Shown here: positions 1-7,419 of the stretch, piece after piece
Layout: each line of letters starts with the position of its first letter
How positions within the stretch are numbered: position 1 is the stretch's first letter
From: Candidatus Sericytochromatia bacterium
GTDB lineage: Bacteria > Cyanobacteriota > Sericytochromatia > UBA7694 > JACMQJ01
Reading direction: 5' to 3'
Assembly (NCBI GenBank): GCA_014377055.1
Contig: JACMQJ010000061.1
Location: forward strand, 1 to 12,728
Length of the DNA stretch: 12,728 nucleotides
Program-made: the position numbers and the translations under genes
Notes under the pieces: generated by a model
Databases searched by the model: none
Told to the model about the DNA's origin: nothing
Seen by the model: the letters and a program-made list of their open reading frames with translations, nothing else

Positions 1-768
1 GATGATGAAGAAGAAAAATATTCTGTACCAGCAAGCGCCAAAACTAAACCGCCTTTAAAAGATGTTATTTCAATAGAGATGAGAAAAAAAGGTGAGTCTT
101 TAGTAAAAGAGCTTTTTACTAATCCTAATAAAATACAGTATAATCAAGCCATGGAATTAGTATCCAGTGTTGTCGAAGATATTTTAAGCACAGATGAAAC
201 AGTTATATCTGTTCAAGATTTACGTAGCTACGATAATTATACTTATCAACATTCAGTTAATTTGGCTGTTTTGGGTGTTACAGTTGGAAAAACGCTAAAT
301 TATGAGCCTACAAAGCTAAAAGAATTTGGTCTTGGCTTATTATTCCATGATTTCGGTAAAACAAAAATACCACTTGAAATCTTAAATAAACCAGGAAGAT
401 TAACCACTGAAGAATTTGAAATAATGAAAAATCATGCAGAATATGGTTATCAAATTTTAAGCAAAAAATATAAGTTATCTGATATATCAAAGATGGTGAT
501 AAGACATCATCATGAAAAGCTTGATGGATCTGGTTATCCTCACGGATTAAAAGCAGGTCAAATACCTGAATGGGTACAAATAGCTACAATAGTTGATATT
601 TATGATGCTTTAACAGCGGATCGTATTTATAAAACACAATGGACTCATCAAAAAGCAATTGAGTTTTTATTTGATCGTGGTGATAAGTGGTTTAATATGG
701 AATACATAAAAATTTTACAAACTACAATACCAGAAAAAAGAGATAGTTTTTCATTATTAGATTTTTAA
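1..768 (+). CDS. HD-GYP domain cyclic-di-GMP phosphodiesterase (5' end outside window)
   Basis: The reading frame is open from base 1 to the TAA at 766-768, giving 255 visible residues. It has no stop upstream of the first ATG (79), so the gene begins before the window and the ATG at 79 is probably internal. The first ~27 residues are an acidic, proline- and lysine-containing linker (begins DDEEEKYSVPASAK), which suggests that another domain precedes it. The rest is an HD-GYP domain: H84 in YQHS; the HD pair H116-D117 in HDFGK; H145 in NHAEYG; H170-H171 in HHEKLDGSGYP (GYP at 178-180); and D199 in VDIYDALT. Family knowledge: HD-GYP proteins are di- or trinuclear metal phosphodiesterases that hydrolyse c-di-GMP, and an intact GYP motif favours activity. 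The stop lies 3 nt before the next gene, a glycosyltransferase, so the pair is probably cotranscribed. I infer a role in c-di-GMP control of surface behaviour. The N-terminal sensory or adaptor domain cannot be seen. Confidence 0.93.
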   Translation, partial: DDEEEKYSVPASAKTKPPLKDVISIEMRKKGESLVKELFTNPNKIQYNQAMELVSSVVEDILSTDETVISVQDLRSYDNYTYQHSVNLAVLGVTVGKTLNYEPTKLKEFGLGLLFHDFGKTKIPLEILNKPGRLTTEEFEIMKNHAEYGYQILSKKYKLSDISKMVIRHHHEKLDGSGYPHGLKAGQIPEWVQIATIVDIYDALTADRIYKTQWTHQKAIEFLFDRGDKWFNMEYIKILQTTIPEKRDSFSLLDF

Positions 769-771
769 ATA

Positions 772-3039
772 ATGAGTTACAGATTTATTTCTTGGCTCTA
801 TTTTCCTTTTATGGATCTGTCCGATGAAATAAATTTGATTAAAGAATGCTGTAGTGAATTAAATATTAACTCTACTGAAAACAACGTTATAGTATCTAAA
901 ATAGATACAAAAAAATTTAATTATAATTATCTAATTAGTGAAGATCAGTTTGAAAATATAGATAATAATTTATTAGTAATTAATAAGCCTGACGAATACA
1001 TATATGTAGAGTTTGCTTATGCACTAAAAAATATTATTCGTTTTGTATCCAACAAAGAAAAAATTTCTTTTGAAGAAATAAAAGGTCTAAATGTTATGGA
1101 TACAATATTTGTTCCTGATTCAATAAATAAAGCATTACTTGAAAAAAATCATATTTCAAAAGATAAAATAATTATTCTTCATATTATTAATAATAACTCG
1201 ACAAATCAAGAAAAATATTTATTTAAACAACAAATTAAAAAATATTTATTAGACGCAATAAATATTGATCATGGTTATCAAGTAATCTTTAATTCTGATG
1301 ATCAAAAAAAACTAAGTTATAATGATGAATTAAATAAGATAATTAAGCAAATTGAACCAAAAAGTTATATATTTATTGATTATTTGGATCTTCTAAATGA
1401 CGAGCAAATAACTAATTTAATAAATGAAAAGTTAAACGTATTCGACTATACAATACTTTCATCTAAATCAGAGATTTATTCAAAAAAATATCGTTCAAAA
1501 GATTATTGTTTAAATTTACTTAAAAATTTTAATATTATCCAAAATACTTATTATGGAAGCAAAGAATTAAAATTTTATCAGCATGAGCAATTTATCATTA
1601 TCATAAAAAACTCTTTATCAAAAGATGAACGTAAATTTATAATTTATGAAGGTTCTCAATTTTTTCATAATAGCCTTTCGGTCATCAATAGGGAGTTAGA
1701 GCTACAAATTATTAATTCAAAAAAATATGAGTTATCAATTATACCAAGAGATTATTATCAAGAAATAGATAAATTTAATTATACTGAGTTTAATAAATTA
1801 CAAGAATATTTTAATCGTATACTAATTAATAAAGCTGATTTTTATATTCAACATGTTCTACCATCCGACTATTCTGCTCCAGAAGACGGATATTATATAA
1901 TGATTATTCCTTGGGAATATGGAAAATTACCTGATAATCTAGTTCGTCATATTAATTTAAAAGTAGATCAGGTTTGGTGTCCAAGTAACTATGTAAAAAA
2001 ATTACATATACAAAGTGGAATTATAGAAAGTAAAATTGTAGTAATACCAAATGGAATAAATCCTCAGATTTTTAACTCTAAAATTACGCCATTAAAATTA
2101 GATAGTGATAAAAGTTTTAAATTCTTATTTTTAGGTGGTATTGTCTATCGAAAAGGTGTTGATATTTTACTTGAAGCTTATCTGGAAGAGTTTTCTAAAG
2201 ATGAAGATGTATCATTAATAATCAAAGGTTTTGGTCAAAATAGTTATTATAAAAATGAGTCCTTTACACAAAAAATAAATGAAATAACTAATAATAAAAA
2301 TAATCCCGAAGTTATTTTTATTGAACATAATATAGCAATTGAAGATATGGGCAAAATTTATACAGCTTGCAATTGTTATGTTCATCCTTATAGGGGAGAA
2401 GGTTTTGGTATGCCAATATTTGAGGCAATGGCATCTGGATTACCTGTAATAGTTCCTAACTATGGAGCTGTCCTTGATTTTTGTACAGATAAAAATGCTT
2501 ATCTGATTGATTATAAGTTAATAGAAACATTTGATCCAGAAAGTGAAGAGATAATAACAGTTTGTGAATCTGATAAAAATCATCTAAAAAAATTAATGAG
2601 GGAGGCTTTTAAAAATAATGATAAAAATGATCTTATTAGTTTAGAAGCGATAAAAATAATAGATAAATTAAACTGGAATAATATTTTTAGGCTAATTGAG
2701 GAGCAATTTTATAACTTATCACTTAAACCCATATTTAGAAAAAATATTGACTTTTATATCAAACAAATTATTAAGGAAATAGAGATAAATACGGAACAGA
2801 ATAATTTATCTGATATGGAAATAAAAATTAAACAATTAGAAAATTTATGTTTAGATAATTTTATTTATTATGAAAAAATAGCTGATTTATATCATCAAAT
2901 AAAAAACTATAAAAAAGCTTTAGAATATTTTGCTAAAATTATAAAAATTAATCCTAGCAAAAATATTAAAGAAAAATTGATTAATACACTAAATAACTTA
3001 GGAGATCACAGGACAGCGGAGCTATTAAAAAACTCGTAA
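772..3039 (+). CDS. Two-part GT4 (GT-B) glycosyltransferase with C-terminal TPR
   Basis: This 755-residue protein has a recognisable GT4 glycosyltransferase in residues ~290-650. The segment WEYGKLPDNLVRHI is followed by VDQVWCPSNY (398-407), which marks the acceptor-side half. VIPNGIN (424-430), LGG..YRKGVD (454-464, with R460 and K461 as expected donor phosphate contacts) and HPYRGEGFGMPIFE (538-551, with the EX7E glutamates E543 and E551) mark the nucleotide-sugar half. The C-terminus has one clear TPR (~695-728: YYEKIADLYHQIKNYKKALEYF) and a poorer one after it. The first ~280 residues lack a catalytic signature but contain VMDTIFVPDSINK (108-120), which resembles the 398-410 segment and may be a degenerate glycosyltransferase half. 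There is no signal peptide or membrane segment, so the enzyme is probably cytoplasmic. The ATG is 3 nt after the upstream stop and has no Shine-Dalgarno at normal distance, so coupled translation is likely. M14 is an alternative start, also without an SD. Donor and acceptor sugars cannot be predicted. Confidence 0.88.
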   Translation: MSYRFISWLYFPFMDLSDEINLIKECCSELNINSTENNVIVSKIDTKKFNYNYLISEDQFENIDNNLLVINKPDEYIYVEFAYALKNIIRFVSNKEKISFEEIKGLNVMDTIFVPDSINKALLEKNHISKDKIIILHIINNNSTNQEKYLFKQQIKKYLLDAINIDHGYQVIFNSDDQKKLSYNDELNKIIKQIEPKSYIFIDYLDLLNDEQITNLINEKLNVFDYTILSSKSEIYSKKYRSKDYCLNLLKNFNIIQNTYYGSKELKFYQHEQFIIIIKNSLSKDERKFIIYEGSQFFHNSLSVINRELELQIINSKKYELSIIPRDYYQEIDKFNYTEFNKLQEYFNRILINKADFYIQHVLPSDYSAPEDGYYIMIIPWEYGKLPDNLVRHINLKVDQVWCPSNYVKKLHIQSGIIESKIVVIPNGINPQIFNSKITPLKLDSDKSFKFLFLGGIVYRKGVDILLEAYLEEFSKDEDVSLIIKGFGQNSYYKNESFTQKINEITNNKNNPEVIFIEHNIAIEDMGKIYTACNCYVHPYRGEGFGMPIFEAMASGLPVIVPNYGAVLDFCTDKNAYLIDYKLIETFDPESEEIITVCESDKNHLKKLMREAFKNNDKNDLISLEAIKIIDKLNWNNIFRLIEEQFYNLSLKPIFRKNIDFYIKQIIKEIEINTEQNNLSDMEIKIKQLENLCLDNFIYYEKIADLYHQIKNYKKALEYFAKIIKINPSKNIKEKLINTLNNLGDHRTAELLKNS

Positions 3040-3046
3040 AAGAATA

Positions 3047-3517
3047 CTATTTTTCGTATCTATTACCAATATAACCACCAACAGCAACGCCAACACCTAT
3101 ACCAAGTTTTAAACCTAATTTTGTGCCAGAACCCTTACCAAAATAATTTCCTATAAGAGCACCTGCAACACCACCTATTGCCATGCCAATTCCTGTTTTC
3201 ATTCCTTCATTTGCTTTTGAAGTTGCATATTTTGGATGTGGTTGCTGAGTTTGTTCTGGTTCTTGGCTTTGTGATGATTCTTGAGTTTGTGTTGAGTCAT
3301 CAGGAAATAACATTGGTACATCTGAAGTTGCTGGAACATTACCTGAGTTTCTAGGTTTAACATTGGAGCTATCTGTGTTTAAATTATCTGCTGGTCTACT
3401 AATGTTATTATTCCAAGCTATACCTTTAAGTTTGACATTTTGATTATTAGTTTGTGGTGCTTCAGTTTTTATATTAAGAGTTAAACCACTTAATCTTATT
3501 CCATTGACTCCTGACAT
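3047..3517 (-). CDS. Small glycine-zipper protein, function unknown
   Basis: This 156-residue protein has three parts. The N-terminus (1-~35, MSGVNGIRLSGLTLNIKT...) is short and moderately hydrophobic, with no recognisable Sec signal. The middle (~36-100) is a low-complexity linker rich in N, S, T, P, Q and E, including QESSQSQEPEQTQQP. The C-terminus (~105-153) is a glycine zipper: GIGMAIGGVAGALIG (109-123), a short polar turn (GKGSGTK, 127-133), then LGLKLGIGVGVAVGGYIG (134-151). The two hydrophobic glycine-rich stretches resemble the two-helix glycine-zipper hairpins of Rick_17kDa_Anti and related proteins, which pack in membranes. No lipobox cysteine is present (the protein has no cysteine at all), so this is not the usual lipoprotein form. 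The start is supported by GGGAGAAGG 7 nt upstream and by a promoter-like pair. It converges on the glycosyltransferase gene with 7 nt between the stop codons. I do not recognise the family, and the membrane role is inferred. Confidence 0.75.
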   Translation of the reverse strand: MSGVNGIRLSGLTLNIKTEAPQTNNQNVKLKGIAWNNNISRPADNLNTDSSNVKPRNSGNVPATSDVPMLFPDDSTQTQESSQSQEPEQTQQPHPKYATSKANEGMKTGIGMAIGGVAGALIGNYFGKGSGTKLGLKLGIGVGVAVGGYIGNRYEK

Positions 3518-3524
3518 TTAAATT

Positions 3525-3533
3525 CCTTCTCCC
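3525..3533 (-). promoter_or_regulatory. Shine-Dalgarno of the glycine-zipper gene
   Basis: On the minus strand GGGAGAAGG ends 7 nt before the ATG at 3517. It is one of the best ribosome binding sites in the window, and it fixes the start of this otherwise unrecognised small gene. Confidence 0.7.
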
Positions 3534-3544
3534 AAAATAAAAAA

Positions 3545-3574
3545 CTTATATATTAGTTTTAGTTAAAATGTTAT
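3545..3574 (-). promoter_or_regulatory. Putative sigma70-type promoter for the glycine-zipper gene
   Basis: On the minus strand ATAACA (3569-3574, 4 of 6 to TTGACA) is followed after 18 nt by TATAAG (3545-3550, 5 of 6 to TATAAT). Transcription would start near 3538 and leave a short leader holding the GGGAGAAGG ribosome site. In DNA this AT-rich such matches arise by chance, so support is moderate. The opposite-facing promoter candidate has the same -35 hexamer and the same spacing. Confidence 0.4.
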
Positions 3575-3595
3575 AAAAACTTTCGTTATATCTAG

Positions 3596-3610
3596 GTTAA
3601 GTTAAGTTAA
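3596..3610 (+). repeat. Three tandem GTTAA units between divergent promoters
   Basis: GTTAA occurs three times head to tail. The array lies between the two divergent promoter candidates, in the middle of the 181-nt region separating the glycine-zipper gene from uvsE. It could be a regulator site that serves both genes or simple replication slippage. Nothing in the sequence distinguishes these. Confidence 0.45.
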
Positions 3611-3630
3611 AGATTTTTTATCTATATTTA

Positions 3631-3660
3631 ATAACAAACAAAGCTGTAAGAATATATAAT
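3631..3660 (+). promoter_or_regulatory. Putative sigma70-type promoter for uvsE
   Basis: ATAACA (3631-3636) and a perfect TATAAT (3655-3660) are separated by 18 nt. Transcription would start near 3667, giving a leader of about 32 nt before the ATG at 3699. The consensus -10 box is the strongest part of the evidence. Confidence 0.45.
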
Positions 3661-3698
3661 AAAAAATAGAAATTTTAAAAATAAATAGAGTAAAAAAT

Positions 3699-4592
3699 AT
3701 GAAAATCGGTTACCCTTGCATGAATAAAACTATTAATTGTGGAGTAAAAACTTTTCGGTTAGCAAGCTATTCCGAAACCAGATTAATGGAAGATGTTAAA
3801 AGTAACTTAGAAAGTTTGCAGTCCATGCTTAAATATAATGTTAAAGAAAATATGATGTTTTTTAGAATAAGCTCAGATCTAATACCTTTTGCTTCTCACC
3901 CTATCAATCAATTTAATTGGAGAGAGCATTTTAAAAAAGAGTTGACTAGTATTGGTGACTATATAAAAACTAACAATATAAGAATATCAATGCACCCAGA
4001 TCAATTTGTGCTAATTAACTCTCTAAAAGATGATGTAGTTACTAAGAGTATTGGCGATCTTACTTGGCATTGTCATTTTTTGGATTCGATGGGTCTGGAT
4101 AAAGATGCTAAAGTGCAAATTCATGTAGGTGGGATGTATGGTGATAGAGATGATGCTATTAGGAGATTTGTCAATGCTTATAATCTTTTACCAGACTTAA
4201 TAAAAAAAAGATTGGTAATTGAAAATGATGATCGACTATTTACCTTAAAAGATTGTATGCAAATATCTGATGAAGTTGGTATACCGATCATCTTTGATAA
4301 TTTTCATAATGAATGTAACAATAATGGAGAAACAAACTCAGAGGCCATCAAAATTTTTAGTAGATCATGGAAAAAAGAAGATGGAATACCAATGGTTGAC
4401 TATAGTTCGCAGGCAATAGGAGAGCGTAAAGGCAAGCATAACAGTCATATTGATATAGAGCATTTTAGAAGATTTTTGGAAGAAACAACAGGGTCTGACT
4501 TTGATATTATATTAGAAATAAAAGATAAAGAGATCAGTGCCAAAGAAGCTATAGCTACAGCTAATAAATTAAATAGACTAGTTGTCAAATAA
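3699..4592 (+). CDS. uvsE: UV DNA damage endonuclease (UvsE/UVDE)
   Basis: The 297-residue TIM-barrel enzyme nicks DNA 5' to UV photoproducts and some other lesions, starting a repair route independent of UvrABC and photolyase. Its length is typical of bacterial UvsE. Family signatures run in order: KIGYPC (2-7, aromatic residue for lesion probing); SHP (H67); SMHPDQF (H99, Q102); IHVGGMYGD (H142); LVIENDDR (E175); IIFDNFHNE (D200, H203); HNSHIDIEHF (H250); and ILEIKDKE (E273). These match the conserved His/Glu/Asp set that holds the metal cluster in the characterised Thermus enzyme, so activity is expected. The start is the first ATG of the frame. Only a weak AGAG precedes it by 8 nt, but a good TATAAT lies further upstream. 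It is monocistronic, divergent from the glycine-zipper gene and convergent with sppA. No SOS-box-like operator was obvious. Confidence 0.95.
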   Translation: MKIGYPCMNKTINCGVKTFRLASYSETRLMEDVKSNLESLQSMLKYNVKENMMFFRISSDLIPFASHPINQFNWREHFKKELTSIGDYIKTNNIRISMHPDQFVLINSLKDDVVTKSIGDLTWHCHFLDSMGLDKDAKVQIHVGGMYGDRDDAIRRFVNAYNLLPDLIKKRLVIENDDRLFTLKDCMQISDEVGIPIIFDNFHNECNNNGETNSEAIKIFSRSWKKEDGIPMVDYSSQAIGERKGKHNSHIDIEHFRRFLEETTGSDFDIILEIKDKEISAKEAIATANKLNRLVVK

Positions 4593-4646
4593 CTAGAGTT
4601 TCTTCAAAATGTTCAAATAAAACTTTAGAGTCAAGTATTTTAAATC

Positions 4647-4661
4647 TTATCATGATGATAA
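4647..4661 (+). terminator. Small AT-rich hairpin between convergent genes
   Basis: TTATCA and TGATAA form a perfect 6-bp stem around a TGA loop, 54 nt after the uvsE stop. No uninterrupted T-run follows directly; one lies further on at 4704-4709. As a terminator it is weak, but it is the clearest hairpin on the uvsE side of the 144-nt gap between the convergent stop codons. Confidence 0.3.
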
Positions 4662-4707
4662 AATGTTAAATTAGATTATTCTTATTTCATCCTTATCATA
4701 ATCTTTT

Positions 4708-4740
4708 TTAACAAATAAACACCTGACTTGTGTTAGTTAA
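4708..4740 (-). terminator. Possible terminator hairpin overlapping the sppA stop
   Basis: Two nested 5-bp stems, AACAC/GTGTT (4718-4722 with 4730-4734) inside TTAAC/GTTAA (4708-4712 with 4736-4740), form a hairpin that starts at the sppA stop codon. On the minus strand the inner stem is followed by a T-rich stretch (TTTATTTGTT). Both stems are short, so the call is tentative. Confidence 0.3.
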
Positions 4741-7163
4741 TAATTTGGCATAATTGCCAATACTTTATTTTCTCTGATCAACTTTAACATCACAAAAGGA
4801 TAAAATGCTTGCTTAGGATCTGTCGCTAATTGAGCCAATGTATTCATACCTGTATTACTAGCAACATTAAATAATTCAACTTTTTTATCTTTTAACATAG
4901 CTAAATTTTTAGCAATTTCGATTGCTTTTTCAAGACCGCCAATTTCATCAACGAGTTTTAATTCTTTGGCTTTTGTTCCTGAATAGACATGACCCTGACC
5001 GATTTCATTAACACGAGCAACACTTAATCCTCTTCCTGTAGCTACTCTTTCTAAAAACGTTCTATAAGTAGCCTGTATTGAATTAAATAACATTTTTCTT
5101 TCATCATCTGTAAATGGTCTGGCTTCAGAAAAAGCATCAGCATGTTCACCTATTTTAAAAGTTTCAACGTTTAAACCTAGTTTTTCAAATAACTTAGAGA
5201 AATTCATTTTCCCTGAAAAAACACCAATACTTCCTGTGATTGTATTTGCGTCAGATACTATTTTAGTTGCATCACTTGAAAGCCAATAAGCACCAGAAGC
5301 AGCTACATTTGACATCGAAATAACAATAGGCTTTTTTGCCTCTTTATATCTGCTTATTTCTCTTAAAATAATATCTGATGCTAAGGCAGAGCCTCCACCA
5401 CTATCAAGTCTTAAAACCACTGCTTTGACAGATTCATTTTTACGGGATTTACTGAGCATGTCAGCTATAGTGTCCGCTCCCATAGTTGTTTCACCAGATA
5501 ATAAATCTCTAGTACTTGATCCTTCTATTACTGTACCACTAGCATTTATAATAGCAATTTGAGCTTCATCACGCCAATTATATTTTTTATAAGTAATTGG
5601 ATAGGTAATAATTGGTAATTTTTCTTGTTTATTCATTAAATTTGCAACTATCTTACCCATTTCATCATAATTAGCAATTTTATCAACAAGTTTTAGATCT
5701 TTGGCATCATTAGAATTAACAAATGTTTGATGATCCACTATTCCTTTTATATCTACTTGACTTATTTTTCGACTAGTTGAGATAGCTTGTGACATATTAT
5801 TATAAAAATCTTGCAACAAAGCATTTGTTTGTTCTTTATCTGCATCAGATGCCTTATTTTGAATCATTGGCTCTACTGCTGATTTATATTTTCCAATACG
5901 TTCATACTGAGCTTCTATGCCAACAGTATCCATTAAATCTTTATAAAAATAATGAACAGAGCCTATTCCCTGAAATTGCAGATCACCAATTGGGTGCATG
6001 ACTATATAGTCAGCGACACTTGCCAAATAATATTGTTTCATATCCATTGAGCGAATATAAGCAATTACTTTTTTACCTGATTTTTTGAAATCTTCTAACT
6101 TGGCTCTTATCTCTTCATTAACAGCTAAACCAGAAGAAAAGTTATTAAAGTTAAGAACTATACCTGCAATAGAATTATCTTTTTTTAATTGTTCTATTTC
6201 TTGAATATAATCATAGACACTACTTCTTGAATTGACACCCAAAAAACTAGTAACAGCATCTTTATTTGCTTGTATATTTCCATTAAAGCTTAACTCTGAT
6301 AATTCTGAATTACCTGCTTCAAAAATTGTTCTTGACTTATTCAATGATAGCTTGATTGCTCCTGCATCTCTACTACCAGCATTATTAAAAACACGACCAT
6401 ATCCAATAGAAACATAAGGAAAATTAAGAGCTAATTCTCCACCAAAAGAAATATTTTTAAAAGTGGCATCTGAAGAGGCTTTTGCTTTAAAAACAACTCC
6501 ATTAATAAACTCACTTTCTAAACCAAATACGCCTTTTATTCTATTGATAGGAGAACCTTCTACCCATTCTCCATCCAAAGTCAAAGTTAATCTATCCCAT
6601 GCTCCAGGTCTAAAACCAAGAGCAGCAAGGTAAGAACGCTTAATTGGCGATTGCCCCCATGCAGGAGCAAAAATATTTCTACCGACAAGACCTACTGACA
6701 AGAAATCAGTAGGTCTAGCTAATAAACCTACATCAAATGTATTTGTATTTAAATTACTAGTATCAGTGGATTGGACATTAAAATAGGTTACTCCTAAGCT
6801 TAAACCCTCAATTATAGGGTATCCTGTACCAACAATAAGTTTTCTGATAGGATTAAGGGTTTTAGCTCTTGGGGTAAAGCTTTGATATCCTAGATTAAAA
6901 TTGCTATAAGTACCAAAAATATTAGTTTGACTAAGATCTGAATAGATAGAGTTAGAAAAGAAAACTTCACCATCTCCTTTTAAACCTATACCTCCTGGAT
7001 TAATTACCATTGATGTTGAATCGTCAGTTGTTGCTATTGAACTATAACCATTTACTTCACTATTATTAAAATTAAATGTGTCATCAACTACATCAGCCAT
7101 AACCTCTGAGCATAAAGCTAAACTTATAGTTGTTGATAATAATAATGACTTAAAAATCTTCAT
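4737..7163 (-). CDS. sppA: Signal peptide peptidase SppA (67K-like, tandem S49) with N-terminal beta-barrel-like domain
   Basis: The 808-residue exported protease has a Sec signal peptide at 1-23 (KIFKSLLLSTTISLALC, predicted cut VMA|D). Residues ~24-285 consist of alternating, glycine/aromatic-rich strands (SLGVTYFNV; FDVGLLARPTDFLSVGLVGRN; RPGAWDRLTLTLDGEW; VSIGYGRVF). They are introduced by STSMVINPGGIG, which recalls the N-termini of outer-membrane FadL/PorV-type barrels. Two S49 domains follow. The first (~315-500) carries the general-base lysine K427 in GKYKSAVEP. The second (~533-760) has VLRLDSGGGSALASD (583-597) and the nucleophile S623 in NVAASGAYWLSS. The Lys and Ser are on separate repeats, as in E. 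coli SppA, so the dyad is complete. Family role: SppA degrades signal peptides and other membrane peptides. The E. coli enzyme has an N-terminal membrane helix; this barrel-like N-terminus would place the protease differently, perhaps at the outer membrane. AGGA precedes the ATG by 9 nt. Confidence 0.9.
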   Translation of the reverse strand: MKIFKSLLLSTTISLALCSEVMADVVDDTFNFNNSEVNGYSSIATTDDSTSMVINPGGIGLKGDGEVFFSNSIYSDLSQTNIFGTYSNFNLGYQSFTPRAKTLNPIRKLIVGTGYPIIEGLSLGVTYFNVQSTDTSNLNTNTFDVGLLARPTDFLSVGLVGRNIFAPAWGQSPIKRSYLAALGFRPGAWDRLTLTLDGEWVEGSPINRIKGVFGLESEFINGVVFKAKASSDATFKNISFGGELALNFPYVSIGYGRVFNNAGSRDAGAIKLSLNKSRTIFEAGNSELSELSFNGNIQANKDAVTSFLGVNSRSSVYDYIQEIEQLKKDNSIAGIVLNFNNFSSGLAVNEEIRAKLEDFKKSGKKVIAYIRSMDMKQYYLASVADYIVMHPIGDLQFQGIGSVHYFYKDLMDTVGIEAQYERIGKYKSAVEPMIQNKASDADKEQTNALLQDFYNNMSQAISTSRKISQVDIKGIVDHQTFVNSNDAKDLKLVDKIANYDEMGKIVANLMNKQEKLPIITYPITYKKYNWRDEAQIAIINASGTVIEGSSTRDLLSGETTMGADTIADMLSKSRKNESVKAVVLRLDSGGGSALASDIILREISRYKEAKKPIVISMSNVAASGAYWLSSDATKIVSDANTITGSIGVFSGKMNFSKLFEKLGLNVETFKIGEHADAFSEARPFTDDERKMLFNSIQATYRTFLERVATGRGLSVARVNEIGQGHVYSGTKAKELKLVDEIGGLEKAIEIAKNLAMLKDKKVELFNVASNTGMNTLAQLATDPKQAFYPFVMLKLIRENKVLAIMPNY

Positions 7164-7233
7164 TTGCTTTTTTCCTATAATTTGTAATTCAAAATTAATT
7201 TAAAAATACACTTTCTCTAAAATTATTTAATAG

Positions 7234-7239
7234 ATTATA
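7234..7239 (-). promoter_or_regulatory. Putative -10 box upstream of sppA
   Basis: A perfect TATAAT is read on the minus strand about 70 nt before the sppA ATG. No good -35 sits at 16-18 nt; a perfect TTGACA lies at 7266-7271 but is 26 nt away, too far to pair in the usual way. I propose this as the sppA promoter with low confidence. Confidence 0.35.
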
Positions 7240-7318
7240 TCTCACGAGTTTAATCAATAAAGTTGTGTCAATTAAAAAATTATATATGATAACAATACTT
7301 ATTGCCACTAATGTTGTC

Positions 7319-7336
7319 CTCCCTTTGCAAAGGGAG
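7319..7336. repeat. Perfect 18-nt palindrome, interspersed-repeat type
   Basis: CTCCCTTTGCAAAGGGAG is fully self-complementary and is followed by TTAGAGGGATTTAAATC. From memory, combinations of a CCCTTTGCAAAGGG palindrome with a downstream GGGATTTAAATC are seen as short intergenic repeats in several AT-rich bacteria. I cannot test the copy number here. It could act as a transcribed hairpin or be a mobile mini-element fragment. Confidence 0.6.
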
Positions 7337-7340
7337 TTAG

Positions 7341-7356
7341 AGGGATTTAAATCTAT
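7341..7356 (+). repeat. 16-nt direct repeat, left copy
   Basis: AGGGATTTAAATCTAT is identical to 12536-12551 and in the same orientation. Just after it lies CTTGTCGAA (7360-7368), a motif also present near the right copy. The two copies sit in the intergenic regions on either side of the helicase-nuclease gene, about 5.2 kb apart. Confidence 0.75.
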
Positions 7357-7419
7357 GACCTTGTCGAAGTAAAGAACTCGATTATCTATTATTAACTACA
7401 GACTTAGACTACAGAATGA

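Noticed and set aside
308..490. Open frame of 60 codons on the minus strand inside the HD-GYP gene
   Set aside because: It lies opposite a clearly conserved catalytic domain, has no ribosome site, and its residue pattern is that of reversed AT-rich codons.
5789..6417. Two open frames (70 and 61 codons) on the plus strand inside sppA
   Set aside because: They run opposite the first S49 domain and the barrel-like segment, whose sequence is well explained. There are no start signals or family features.
7092..7163. Lipoprotein signal (LALC) in SppA
   Set aside because: The residue before the cysteine is Leu, not Gly/Ala/Ser, so the lipobox rule fails. The VMA|D cut for ordinary signal peptidase fits better.
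7319..7371. Terminal inverted repeat of an insertion sequence
   Set aside because: The palindrome is self-contained, no inverted partner was found at the right end, and no transposase or fragment of one is in the window.
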